Assembly (NCBI GenBank): GCA_013398955.1
Contig: VWPU01018943.1
Location: 1-64,000, forward strand
DNA: 64,000 nucleotides
Direction of reading: 5' to 3'
Source of the DNA: Callaeas wilsoni
Taxonomy: Eukaryota > Chordata > Aves > Passeriformes > Callaeidae
Shown: piece by piece, positions 1 to 12,400 of the stretch
How the letters are laid out: each line of letters starts with the position of its first letter
How positions within the stretch are numbered: position 1 is the stretch's first letter
The notes under the pieces: generated by a model
The model's input: only the letters and a program-made list of their open reading frames with translations
Told to the model about the DNA's origin: nothing
Databases searched by the model: none
Made by a program: the position numbers and the translations under genes

Positions 1-338
1 GGGAGCGGCTTCGCCGAGCGCGGTCGGGTCGGGCCGGGGCCTCCGCGGGGCCGGGCCGCGGGTGCCGCTGTGCCACGCAGCCCCCGGCCCGGCGGGTCAG
101 GGGTCTCCGAGCCGCGGGCTCCTGGGGATTTGGGTCCTGGGGCCTCTCCTGGTTTCTTCCCGTGGTTTCAGTGTGGTAGAATCCCACATCCCCCGCTGTG
201 CATCTTCCCCCCACCTTCCTGCCAGCAACTCTCGTTTATTGCCCCCCGGCTTTTATAGCAGATGCATTGAATATTCATTCCTTGTCCGTCTATTCCATGT
301 CACTCCTGGATTTATAAACCCCTCTCGTTCAGCCGTTG

Positions 339-380
339 TTTTTTTTTTTTTTTGTTGTGTTTCGTTTTGTTTCGTTTCGT
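339..380 (+). repeat. Poly-T tract with TTTCG repeats
   Basis: Fifteen T's followed by GTTTTGTTTCGTTTCG-type repeats. Confidence 0.8.
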
Positions 381-1593
381 GAGAGACCAGCCCCTTCCAT
401 TATTCAGTGTTCATCATCTTTGTCTCCCTCCTTTGTGTGTTTTCTCTGTCGGTTTTGTGTTGGGGAAGCAGCGTGCAGCAGCATCCCGGACGCTGTGGCA
501 TTGATTTATGTGATAGCATAATGAAGTTTTCTCTCCCTTTCCCAAAAGATCTCGTTACCTTTTTGTCTGAGCAGTCTTTATTAAACCATCATTTGTCTCT
601 GTAATCTCTCAGTGTCACAAGGCCCTCATCAGTGTTTGTCTTTGCTACATCAGTACTTGCAGAGCAGAGTTCCTGCTCCTTCTTTTTCAGCCCTCTCATT
701 TTTACTAAATATTTACCCAAGAGAAAACCCTCCCCTCGCCCTGTGGTGGGTCAGTGTCTGCAGACACCTGTTACAGGACTGCAGCTGAATGTCTTCTGAG
801 CGCCCAAGCAGGTTCCTGCTGGGTCTCCCTCACCCACTTACTTGCTGACATCTTAAAAAAACTCTTTATAGATCTGTGAATATCTTTCCCCCTGCTGCAA
901 TTTAAGTTTGTTTCAGTTTTTAAAAAGTATTTGCCTTTTTTGCAATTTCTGTCCGTTTGCTCAGATCTGGTGTCAGATGTACTGGTCTGTCTTTCTACAG
1001 ATGTCTACTGGAATATGCTTAAAAATCTGGAATACTCTTAAAGCATGGCATTTGCCATCTTACAGGTATTTTGTCTTAAGGCAGTGTTGGAGAAGTGACT
1101 TGCTGCACGTATTGATTCAGTTCCTGCTGAAGTGAGGGATTCCTTTCATGCCAAAGGGGTTTTTGAACCCTGGGGTGAATATTACGTAATCTTGGTGGTT
1201 TGTTACTGTTTATTTTGTTGGCTTCCACGGCTCAGTTTCAGAGAGGTTCAGTTTCTCAGAGGTTCTCGGCCTTGTTCTTCATAGTTTGAGATTTCAGCCC
1301 CCATTTTCCACCCAAATTCTGCTGTGGTGAAGGGGGATGCACAGATGTTTTTATCCCTCTGCTCTGCCCTTACCGTCCTTGAATGACCCTTCCATGCATT
1401 GATTTTCACCTGATCCTGCAGGTTCTGTCAGACAAGATGGCTTTTCTCATGCATGTGCATTGTTTCTCTGACTCGGGAGAGTCTGTCCTCACTGCCGGAA
1501 GATTTTCTAGCTGAGAAGTCAGCAAAGCTAAATCTGACAGCACTGGTGAAGGGAGGAGGCTGTTGCCAGTCCATTGGCTGAACCCTGTGCCAT

Positions 1594-2010
1594 GGAGCAC
1601 CCCAGGCTGGAGCCCCAGGAGCAGCTGAGAGAGCTGGAAAGGGGCTCAGCCTGGAGAAAAGGAGGCTCAGGGGGGACCTTGTGGCTCGGCACACCGCCCT
1701 GGCAGGAGGGGGCAGCCGGGGGGGTCGGGCTCTGCTCCCAGGGAACAGGGACAGGAGGAGAGGGAACGGCCTCAGGCTGGGCCGGGGAGGCTCAGGGTGG
1801 ACATCAGGAGGAATTTCTCCATGGAAAGGGTGGTCAGGCCTTGGTAGGGCTGCCCAGGGAGGTTTGGAGTCCCCATCCCTGGAGGAGTCCAAGGAAGGAC
1901 TGGATGTGGCACTCAGTGCTCTGGGCTGGGGACGAGATGGGGATTTGGCACAGGTTGGACTCAATGGTCTTGGAGGTCTTTTCCAAACTCAGTGATTCTG
2001 GGATTCTCTG
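1594..2010 (+). mobile_element. CR1 LINE, 5'-truncated
   Basis: Shows GGAGAAAAGGAGGCTCAGG, CATCAGGAGGAATTTCT and TTGGACTCAATGGTCTTGGA near its 3' end, finishing in GATTCTGGGATTCT. This is a CR1 subfamily 3' end. Confidence 0.85.
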
Positions 2011-3390
2011 AAATACCAGTTTGAAACTTAGTATAAGCAAGGTGATTGAAAGACAAAAAAGTCTCAGAAACATTTCCACAGGGATATTCCACAGTTAAAT
2101 AGGGGTTTCACAGCAGACCTGAAAGCTTCCAAGTGCTGAGGTGCCATGGGTTGGGTGGAGGATCCCAAGATTTCCACGTGCTGATTGGCACTCAGACTGT
2201 CAGACTGCAGTGAACCTTATTCCATGGATGATAGAGAATGAGGTTCACAAAGGAGGTGATTTCAGAATTTTCTTTGTAGCAAGAAATGAGAAATCTGTGG
2301 TAGCCTGGGCTTGAGTGTGAGCTCTTGGGGTTCCCAGGCTTTCAGCAGAAGAGCCACAAATATAGATGTAAATAAAATCTATGTCTTTCAAGCCAAAAAT
2401 AGGTTAAAAATCACATCCTAGATATAGTGCTTAGACACTGCCCTAGTGACTGGCTGTACAGGGAGCTCAGACCTCATCCCATGAATCCCTCAGCACTGAA
2501 GGTGTTCAGAGTGAAATGAAGAACTCTGAAGTCTGAGGAGAGGTCAGCTGAAGGCTAAGACTGAGATGGATTCATAAAGTCCTGCTGTTTCCTCACTGTA
2601 CAGGTTGGCTTTGATGATCTTAAAGATCTATCCCTAAAATCTATTTATCAAAAATAACTTTACAGTTAATGTTTAAAACCTTATCAAGGCCCTTTTTCTT
2701 CTGTGTGTCTCAGTCCTTGCCCTGCAGTCAGGGCTTATTCTGGGCAGACAGTGTCAACTCAAGTATCAGCCAAGAGCAAAAATTCAGAGGATTAAGGTGT
2801 GTTTGTCTGTGACCCAAATGAAAAGGCATTTTGTTAGAAACTTGTGTACAAATGGGTATGAAAAGTGTCACCTTTCATCTGGTTTGGTGGTGGCACATAA
2901 GCCATGGCGCTGCTGCCATTTCAGCCCTTCCCAGCTACCATCAGAGGTGGGATGCTGCATTCTTTGGTAGTGTTTGTCTGCTCTTCCCTGCCCTTGGATT
3001 CTGACATCTTCACTTATTTCTGCCCTTTGTGGGCTGTAGTCTCCCTTCTCTCTGTGTCGCTTTGGGGAGGGCCATGAAAGGTGCTGCTGCCTCTCCTTGA
3101 GTCTTTAGGTGAGGCACAAATGGGATCTGACAGCTTCCAGGAGTCCACTGTTCCTCAGGGGTGCTTCAGTCAAGCTGGACTGGTTGGCACTGGGCTCCAG
3201 GAGATTCCCAGCATAGAGATCCCTGGCGTGGTGTCCAGCTTTCTCCATGTCACGCAGTGCAGCTCAGAGATCGGAGTTCCCTGTGGAGCACTGCTCTCCT
3301 GGGTGGTACTGCCAGTAAAGTCCCTTCTCCCTTAGCGTGCTCTATTGTCCTGGATGTCCCTGAGCTCTCTGGCATCTCTTCTGCTTTCAG

Positions 3391-3498
3391 GTGGAACCAG
3401 CTGTGCAACCACTGGGACCTGCCTCTGAAGGACATGAAAATTTTCCTCCCAGAAATGCAGTAACAAACCAGGAGAGCAGCAAACAGATACAGCAGCTG
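3391..3498 (+). CDS. TSPOAP1: TSPOAP1 exon E1 (first visible exon)
   Basis: Acceptor CTGCTTTCAG and donor GTAAGT flank 36 codons in phase 0. The peptide begins [10 protein letters not shown] and ends SSKQIQQL, matching the low-complexity stretch that leads into the central coiled coil of mammalian TSPOAP1. The exon has no start methionine of its own, and I see no upstream coding exon in the window. Confidence 0.85.
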
Positions 3499-6400
3499 GT
3501 AAGTTGTGAATGTGGTTTGGGGGAAGGAGTGCCCTTCTTTCTTATTTTTGTTGGGAGTTTCATACATGCAATCCAGGTAGAGATTTTGGAGACTGAATTC
3601 TTTCTAGGTGCAGCTGCTCTGCAAAAGTGGAAACTCAGGGACTGTTGGTAGGAAAGCACAGGCTATCTGCATGCAGTGTGTTGCTAGGTGGCAGCTCCAG
3701 GTGCTGGGCTGACAGGCGAACATGCCACGCTCACGTGAGAGGGAAACATGCCAGTAGGCTCTGTGCTGTGTTTGGTTTAGACTTACTTGAACTGGAGACA
3801 GATGTGGATGAGGAATGTGTCCCTTGTGAATTATTCCAGCAGTTATGACAGTGCACAGGGAGGTTTAGCAGCTCCTGTCTGTCTGAGGGGTAGTGATTAG
3901 TTGCAGATAAAGAGGATGTCTGTGTTCTGTTAGGTGTCACTGGAATTAGAATAGGAGCTAAAATAGCATCGCTGGCGTTTAAAGATGAAAATTTTATACA
4001 GCTCTGTTGTTTTGTCCCCCACACCTTGTCCTCTCTTCTCTTCTATATAAATAGGAACAGTCCATGCATGTGGGAGCAGAACTGTTTCCAGAAAGAGAGG
4101 AATAGTTGTTTTATTTTTTTTATTTTCCTAACTTTCAGAAAAATCTCCCTTGGTTTCTACATTGTTTAAGTTTGTCACAAAGAGATTTTCATAAGAAAAT
4201 AAAAATAACTAATGCAGCACTGGGTCTGAGAGGTGTGGCTTGAATTTCATATACATTGTAAGAGTGTGAGCTTGCTGATCTACTTCTGCTTGTTTTGTGC
4301 AGGAAGTTGAACTCAAGAAAAAGCGCAAAAAATGTGAAAACCTTGAGCATGAAGTGAGGAAAAAGCATAAAAGATGCAAAGAACTAGTAAGTGTTCTTGT
4401 TGCCTACTGTTAGGAGCATAATGGGAGAAGAGGAGCTAAGTTGTTGTGTGCCTCTCTTAAATTCTCTTCAATTCATCTTAATAAGGAATCACCAGTGTTC
4501 CTGTTTATTTGAACAGTGTCACAAATTTGGGGCTCCAGTCCTTAAGGCTGGGATTGTTTACTTAGTCTTTCAGCTGCCTGTGGGCTGAATACAGCTGCAC
4601 AAATCACTGGATGAAATTCCATGGCCTTTGCTAATTTGGGGAGATACTTAACCATTTTCACAGATACTCCAGACAGGTATTGAGACGATAATACCACCAT
4701 CTCACTGTCATTTTCTTGTGCTTCTTACTTGTTGGCTGAAATCCTGTTTAATTCCAGGGAGGTTTTGCAGCTCATAGCAAAACATCAGAATTTCTCCCTT
4801 CTGTTTCTGCTTTGCTTTGCTTAAGAGATCCCAGACTGGTTTGGGTTGGAAGAGACCTTAAAGGTCATCCAGGTCCAACCCAATTGTCCAGCTCAGGGCT
4901 GGGTTCTGTTTAAGCAGTGCTGCTCACTGTTGCCTCCCAGCCCTCGAGCAGCATCCCACCAGCATCCTGCACCAACAGGAGCAGTGGAGCTGCTCTGCGG
5001 GATAATCTGAGGGAGTTAGACAGAGGGCCTTGGTGTAGTAATTCCTGCTCTTTCTGGACAGGAGATCCAGCTGCAGGAGGTGCAGAGTGAAAATGCACGA
5101 CTGGCCGAAGAGAACTTGCAGCTGAATGAGAAGGCTGGGTGGGCAGGACAGGTAAAAGCAGTGTCTTTGTCAGGCTGGCAGCATTGGCTTCTGCAGAACT
5201 CTACTTAGAAGGACATGCTGTTCTCAAGTTTCCAGCTCAGTAATGATCATGTGCTGATCTGGGCTTCTGTTCTCAGCTTCTTCTCTGGACAAAAGTCATT
5301 TGTCAGTCCCATGTGTCAATTTGCCACCATGCATAAGGCTTCCTACATATTTAATACCTGCTGAAAGTGGAAATGTTTGTCTTTGCTTGCGTTGCTGGTA
5401 GTCGTCAAGCCGTAGTGGACCCTGGAACCAAAAATTCCTTGTGGTAAGTGGAGGAGGCAAAGATGATTTCAGCAGGCTACTGAATTTTCTGTCCTGTTCT
5501 CTGTGTTTAATCCTACCATGTAGGATTAAAAATGCTTACAGACCTTGTGCTTGTTTTTTTATCTCTTCATTATGTAGCCTTTTCCTATCCCAGTCTCTTC
5601 CTCCTTGCAAAAGGGGAGGGGAGATGAATCTAGGGAGAGAAGCAGTGTGCAAATAAAGTGGTATGCATTGAGGCCTGACACAAATGCTCATTTATTTGTT
5701 GTAAGTGAAAACCTGAGGGAGAGGAGGTTCCTGATTTTGGTATCATTGCCAGCAGAAAGCACAGAAATAAACTGGTCTGGTTTTTTTACAAGGAACACCT
5801 ATGGCTGCTTGTGCTCACTGAAAATCTTTTCTCTTCAGGTTGAATCTGAGAATGCTGACCTGAAACTGCAGGTTGTTTTGGTGACTAAGGAACGGGATTC
5901 AGTAATTCAGACGAATCAAGGACTCCAAACCAAGCTGGAGAATCTAGAGCAGGTGCTGAAGGTCAGTAGGATCCACGTGGCTGGAAGGACTGTCCAAACA
6001 CTTACTGCTGCCTTTGAATGGTACTTGTTGTCTCTTTGCCTTTTTTGACCATTCTTTTGTCTCTGTGATTCCACTGGGAATTCTGCTTCTGCAGAATCCT
6101 GGAACATGGCTTTCTGAAGTGGACAGAGGTGCTTTGGAAAGGCTGCTTCAGGGATTTGGCTGGGAGATAAGGTGGCCATCACTGATTTGAGGGTTTTCTG
6201 TGACAGTGTTGCTCTGCCTTGTGATGGGAATTTCTTACTTAGTGCAATGATGATGTGAAATACAGGCCCTGGTTTGGCTTCATGGCCATTGGTAGAACAC
6301 AGGACAGGGTTTCAGTAGTGTCACTCCTCAGCTGTGTGTGCCTTGTCCTGCAGCACATGAGAAATGTGGCTGAGCGGAGGCAGCAGCTGGAAGTGGAGCA

Positions 6401-9400
6401 CAAGGAAGCACTGCTAGTCCTGCAGGAGAAGCAGGAGGAGGTCCGGCGCTTGCAGCAGGTACGTGGGGTGTGACAGGGACGTTTTCCTCTCTGAATGACT
6501 GAATGCACCTTGTTTCCTCTGGAGGTGTGCATGGAGGAGGTAGATGGGAGTTTACAGGGGAAGGGTGCCTGAGTCCAGGTGTACTCTGGTACCTGAGCAA
6601 AGTGAAGTGAATGTCAGTGAATGTCAGTTCTGACCTCTCAGTGCTGTACGTGCAGAGCCCAGAGATGTTTCCAGACTGTACAGTGGTTTAAATCAAAAAA
6701 TCATGGAATCATTAAGGTTGGAAAAGCCCTCCAAGATCATTGAGTCCATCTGTTCCCCCAGCACTGCAAGGCCACTACTGACCCATGTCCCCAACAGCCA
6801 CATCTACACAGCTGTTAAACTGCTCCAGAGATGGTGACTCACCACCGTGCTGGGCAGTCTGTGCCATGGACTGTGAAGAAATTTTCTCAATATTCAACCT
6901 GACCCTGCCCTGGCACAGCTTGAGGCCATTTTCCCTTGTCCTGTCCCTTGCTCCCTGGGAGCAGAGCCCGACCCCCCCGGCTGCCTCGTCCTGCCAGGGA
7001 GTTGTGCAGAGCCACAAGGTCCCCCCTGAGCCTCCTTTGCTCCAGGCTGAGCCCCTTCCCCAGCTCCCTCAGCTGCTCCTCACCAGACCTTTGCTCCAGT
7101 CTATAGTGGACTACCAAGGTAGGATGACAGGAGAACTGAACTCAGGTTGGCTGCTTTCTGATTTACTCCCTTCCTTATTTTTCCTTAGGCACAGGCAGAG
7201 GCAAGAAGGGAACATGAGGGAGCAGTACAGCTTCTAGAGGTAAGACAGAAAGAAACAAGAGGGATTAGTGGCTCCAGATTTGGTACCTTTTGTTTATAAT
7301 ATCAGTTTGGATGTCCTGGGTTTTGTTGGTTCTTGAGCAAAATGCTGTAGTGCCTTGGTCAGATGCAACATGTTGCTGCAGTGAAAGTAATATTTGGGTC
7401 AAAATTCAGGGAATGAAATCCTGGCCTGCTCAGTCGTTAGATAGGTTACTTCATTCAGATCGTGCCCAAAAACTCTTCTAGGGATGCATTAAGTAATCAA
7501 AGTCAGACCTGCCTGCTCCATTTTGCAGCATCATGTGAAAGGAGAGTACTTGTGTCCATGGGATTTAAAATTTCTCTTGTGTATGTGTGCTCTATTTGTT
7601 TTATTGGGGAAAAATAGGAAAAATTTATTAGTTAAGAATAGGAAAACCTGAGCATAAGGAGTGGTGAAGCTTGAGGCAGCTCCCTTGTCCCATTTGTTCT
7701 GACATGCCCAGGGAATATGCTTTTCCTGGTGGCTGGCAGTGTACCAGTGCAGCCTGGCAGATGTACTGAGCACTGCTTTGGGGTTGATTGGCATCAGTTC
7801 AGTGTCTGTCAGGGTGACTTTGGAGAAAACCTTGCATTCCCAGAGCTGCAAAGGCACAGCACCAAACCCGGGAACTTGATGTGGCAATTTAGTGACTGCC
7901 AGAGGGGTGAGTTGGGTGTGGTGGCAAGAGGAGTATCTTCTGCTCAGCACTGAAACATCTGAGATGAGCAGAAGGTCTTACTGTACCTGCAGACAGATCT
8001 CTTGGGGCTGTGCTCCTGTCTCCAGTGGTGACAGTCAGGGCTGTCAGAGTGAGCTCCCTGTGCCCACTGCTGTGCAGCTCTGTGGCTCTTGGGAGCCCAG
8101 GATTGTTGCAGATGGGAAGTGTCTTTGATGGAGGAGATTGCTCTATGACTGCAAATAGCACCAGCTTTGGAGGGGGCCTGGCCAGTGTCTGAGCTGTAGA
8201 GCCCAAGAGTACTGGGCTCCTGCTGAACAGGATTGAAATGTTGCAGGCTGGGTGAGTATTGAGGGGTGTGACATTATATCTTGTGCCCCTGCCACATCCA
8301 TCTGGGGACCTCTGCTTTTGGCTGCAGAGATGGGATCAGCTGATACAGGTGCTGCTCTACATCAGCTGGGTTCTGAGCAGCCTTTAGGGGGAGGAAGAGT
8401 TGCTGTGGTTCAGTTTCAAGGTCATTGGAGCAACCTGGTCTAGTGAAAGATGTCCCTGCCCGTGGAACAAGATGAGCTTTAAGGTCTCTTCCAGTCCAAA
8501 CCATTCTGAGATTTGATGTTCCTATGATATTTGCCAAACATTTTCTGAACTAACTAACAATGAAGGGTTGGAGAAGCTACTTAGGTTTAAACCAGACATC
8601 TCCCTGTGCAAAGGAAGAAAGAGACAGTCCTCTTGTTCTGTGTTTGAGGGTAGTGTTCTTCTGCGAGGGCCTTATCAGTTAAATATTCTTGCTTTCATGT
8701 TACTAGTACAGAGATCATAGAATCATGGAATGTTTTGGGTTGGAAGGGACATTAAAGTTCATCCAGTTCCACCTCCTGCTATAGGCAGGGACACATTCCA
8801 CTAGACCAGGTTTCTGAGAGCCCCATTCAACCCCACCCTGAATTTTATAAAGTAGACCGAAGAAAGAGGAATTGTCATTAAAAGCCCCTTTAATGCAGAG
8901 CAACAGTCATTTAAGTTACTTAACTATAATCACAGTCAATCCAGAACATCAGTGTATGGCATAATTAGGGGGTTTGAGATGCCTGTGCTATGTATTGTCT
9001 TTTTTACATGTGCTTGAATTGCTTTTTGATGTGATATTAATGAAGAATGAGTGTAGTCCATTTTCTTGTTTGAAGAGTTCTGTCCCATGATTGTCATAAG
9101 TGGAGTCTCCCTCCTTGGCGATGTTCAGAACTGGACAGAGCTCTTGACAGCCAACACTGCTCTGAGCTGAGGGCTTGGACCAGAGCTCAACTTTGCTTGT
9201 TTTCTCCGGTCTAGGAGCAGGATGCAGGACTGAGCAGGCTGTCAGCTGCTTTAGATCCTATCACAGCCAGGTTCTGAGCTGAGTTTGATTCCCAACACTC
9301 CATGGTCTCAGACCTGCAGAAAGGTCTGGGCGCAAATGTCCATTCCGTTCATTTTTGGGTGGGTGCAATGTGCTGGCAAAAGGGGTCTTGAAATTCAGCA

Positions 9401-12400
9401 GCCACTCTAAGCATATTGTCATTTATCTCAAAACACACTGTAATTTGGAGGCCCTCAAAAAGTGCCTCGTTATCTTCTTCATGCATTTGGTGTGTAGGAT
9501 TTGGCTTTTGTTTGGCAAGCAGATGCTTCTGGGAATGAGGTGGGAATCTGAGTGTGGAAGGAGGCAGACACTGTTAAGTTGGTGAGAAAACAATTTCATT
9601 CAGATGGAGAGTTGGGTTATCTTTGGCAGAGTGTTATAGTGTAACTGCTGATGTGGTTTGATATCTCTTTTTGCTTTTCTTCTTGCTCCCAGAGTACTTT
9701 GGATTGCATGCAGGTACTGCTCTAATCCTGTCAAACAGGACATTTTTCCCTCTGTTCTGACTTTGACAGTTGCTTGATATTCTTGTTTGAAGTATACTCT
9801 GGAAAAGATTGCAAGAGTGTTACTGCCAAGAAATACATGTAATTAAAGAGCTCCCACTAGGAGTTTGATGGAGCAGTTGCTTTTATCTTTTAAGTGCCTT
9901 GCTTTCTTGACCGATTAGAATTAGGGGCTTACTCTTTTTTGGCACTTCCAGATTTTTAGAATTGTCCAACTGTGCTCCTTCTCCACATTTAAGAGTCTTT
10001 TGGGAAGTGCTTGCAGTCCAAGAGTGCAGTGTTTCCTTCAAACCTCAAAGGCAGTGGTGACACCACTGCGAATTAGTGTCATGGAGAAGAAGATGGGTCC
10101 TGCTGGCATTGTAATTGGGTGGAAGATAGGAAGTAGAGATTGTGGATAATCCTTTTCCTAGAAGAGGTAGTAACTAATGAAGTTGCAACCTGGCAGCTGT
10201 GCTAGCTGGCCTGTTCACATATGGTTTGCAAAGAAGGCTGGTATAGAAGTGCTGGAGTTTGTAGCTGATAAAAAACTGCTTTCAAATCTTCCCATCTCGC
10301 AGAGATCTCAGGAGGAATGGGGAGATAAAATGCAAGTAACACTGACTGTGCAAAGGCACATGGAGGAGAGAGAGCAGGGACTGAACATGCCCAGTGGTGG
10401 GCTCAGAATCCCCTGCTGGAGCAGGAGGTGCAGGGTTGGAGGTAGGGGATTAAAAAAAAAAAAGTCAGCCACAAGTTGGTCAAAAAAGCAGTAAAGTGAT
10501 GGGAACTCTGAAGAAAGGACTTTATTGGGGTATGCCCACATCCTGTAGGAGTTGCACCCACATTGATGTGGAGTTACGGATGTTCCTTTAATTCCTTTGG
10601 CATCAGCCCTCCTTTTAGCAAGAGCTTGGACTGCACACCTGTAGAATTCCCTTCTAGCAAAATGGGGATTCTCTGATCTCAAAGGTACACAGCAGAAGAT
10701 GTGGAGAAAGGGAACAAGGGACATCTGAAAGGTGAGCATGGGACATCTGAAAGGCGAGCATGAGCTGGAGAAGTGGAACAGACCAGCCAAGAATGAGAGT
10801 GTCTTAGAGGATGGAGCTGAGCTGGTGGTGGTTGGGAGTGAAGAATCCTTTCCTGAGTTGGTGGTTAAACTGACCCTACCAAACTCTGCTCTTGCAGCCT
10901 CTTCTGGAAATCCAGTCGCTGTTGTGGGAGACTCTTCTTTCTCCCCATTTTGGATTGGACATAGACACAGAAGTCTTCTCTGTGTCTGGAGCTTGATTCC
11001 TGCTGGTTCCCTGAACCTCCTGGCCACGTCCTTGGGCCTCCTCTTCCTTATCCTCCTGCCTCCCAGCACTGCCCTGGAAACCCGCTACTTCCCAGCTGTC
11101 TGCAGTCCCCTGCCAGTATCTGCTAGAAGTACATGTCGTGTATGATGTGGCAGTAGTACTTAAGGCATGTTTGTATGTTGTTTGGAATAACAGATTTAAA
11201 AGACACCTGACTAATTGGGTGTCTTAGAATTAAACTGTGAATTATCCGGGCTATTGGCTTGGCTGCCAGTGTAAATGGATTTAAACTGTGCTTTATGAAT
11301 TTACAGGACGAATTATGAATTTACTGTTAGGATGCTATTAAACACAATATCCAGAGGCATCTGCTGACTTGTGTCTCCAGAGAAGGCAGGAAGTCCCCGT
11401 CTGGTCCTGCAGTCATTCTTTACCTGTCTGTTGTTGTAGGCTGTGTCCCAAGGTGGGATCAGGGGTGGATGTTGGACTTGGGGAAGCCCTCCTTCAATCC
11501 AGTGCAACTCTTCTTACTGTTGTGGGTTTCTTTCCTCTATTAAGATGTAATGGGTAGGGGAGAAGTCTTTATGTGAAAAATCCAAACTGTAAGTAAATTC
11601 AAACACTCATAATGGCAGAGGAATCCTGTGCACCGTGGCTGAGTAAACAAGGAGTTGACTCTGAGCAAGTGGATAACACAGACACTTCTGGAAGTTACTC
11701 GGGGTATCTGATTTCAGTTTAGAGATAGTTCTTGCCAGACTTGAGAGACTTCACCAGGCTTTCCTTAGAGAATGAGAGCACCTTTGGACTTGTGGAGGGA
11801 ACAAGTAATAAACTGAAATGCCTAAAACAGATATGTCACAGTGAAAAAAAAATGCAGGACCTTCTTAAATCCTTAGGGAGGGGCTACAAAGGCTTTGTGT
11901 TACTCTGAGACCACAGAGAGAGCTTTTTCCAGGTCAGAAATGTTATTTTTAAAGCTGCTTAAAAACCCAGACTTTATGTCTCGTGTAATATTTCAAGGCA
12001 TAATTTATTTTTTGAGTTGGATGGAAAAAACCCTCCAAATACATTTGGTAGAATGGAAAATTTTGAAGAGTGCAGTGCAGTCGTCTGTTTTGGTGCATCT
12101 TACCTACAAGAAACAGTGAGAGGAGGGAAAGTAGCAGTTGCAATCACCTGGGAATTGATCTGCCTACAACCTGGGGGCATGTGGGAATGTGTAAAGACAG
12201 CCAGGAATCAGCAGTATTTTGTAAGGGGAAGTTGTAGAGATGGTAAAAAGAGAATATGGGAAAATACAAATGGTTCTCCAGCAGGAATGTGTCCTTCCCT
12301 CTCCATAGTGTTTCCCAAGGCTCCTTGGCACCTCATGTTGCTGAGGTGTGGCTTTTTTGTCCCTCAGCATGCGTTTGCCTGGAGTAAATAATGCCTGTAG

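Larger units (their letters stand above)
1..3390 (+). other. Left edge: CpG-rich segment, then upstream TSPOAP1 intron sequence
   Basis: Bases 1-75 are dense in CpG (GGGCCGGGCCGCG-like) and drop to ordinary composition after about 130. This may be the tail of a CpG island or of an upstream exon; no RIM-BP peptide can be read from it. The rest is non-coding: a poly-T tract at 339-353 followed by TTTCG-type repeats, and one plus-strand CR1 (1594-2010). No exon is supported before 3391. Confidence 0.6.
3499..7188 (+). other. TSPOAP1 introns between E1 and E6
   Basis: Five introns of about 0.4-0.8 kb. They hold only two recognisable repeats, minus-strand CR1 pieces at 4826-4905 and 6697-7098. 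I see nothing else. Confidence 0.7.
7240..9692 (+). other. TSPOAP1 intron between E6 and microexon E7
   Basis: Contains an inverted pair of CR1 3' ends (plus 8428-8526, minus 8711-8832). Otherwise unique-looking sequence with no coding signal. Confidence 0.7.

Noticed and set aside
1428..1964. 178-codon minus-strand frame
   Set aside because: Mostly antisense to the CR1 at 1594-2010; a repeat shadow.
1..3390. Looked for MIR142 and for N-terminal TSPOAP1 exons
   Set aside because: MIR142 lies upstream of TSPOAP1 in mammals, but no matching hairpin arms or coiled-coil peptide can be read here. Both are probably left of the window.
10308..11069. 253-codon open frame on the minus strand in the E7-E8 intron
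   Set aside because: Low-complexity, with a phenylalanine run from the A-tract and a tandem duplication. No recognisable domain, homolog or splice context, so probably chance.
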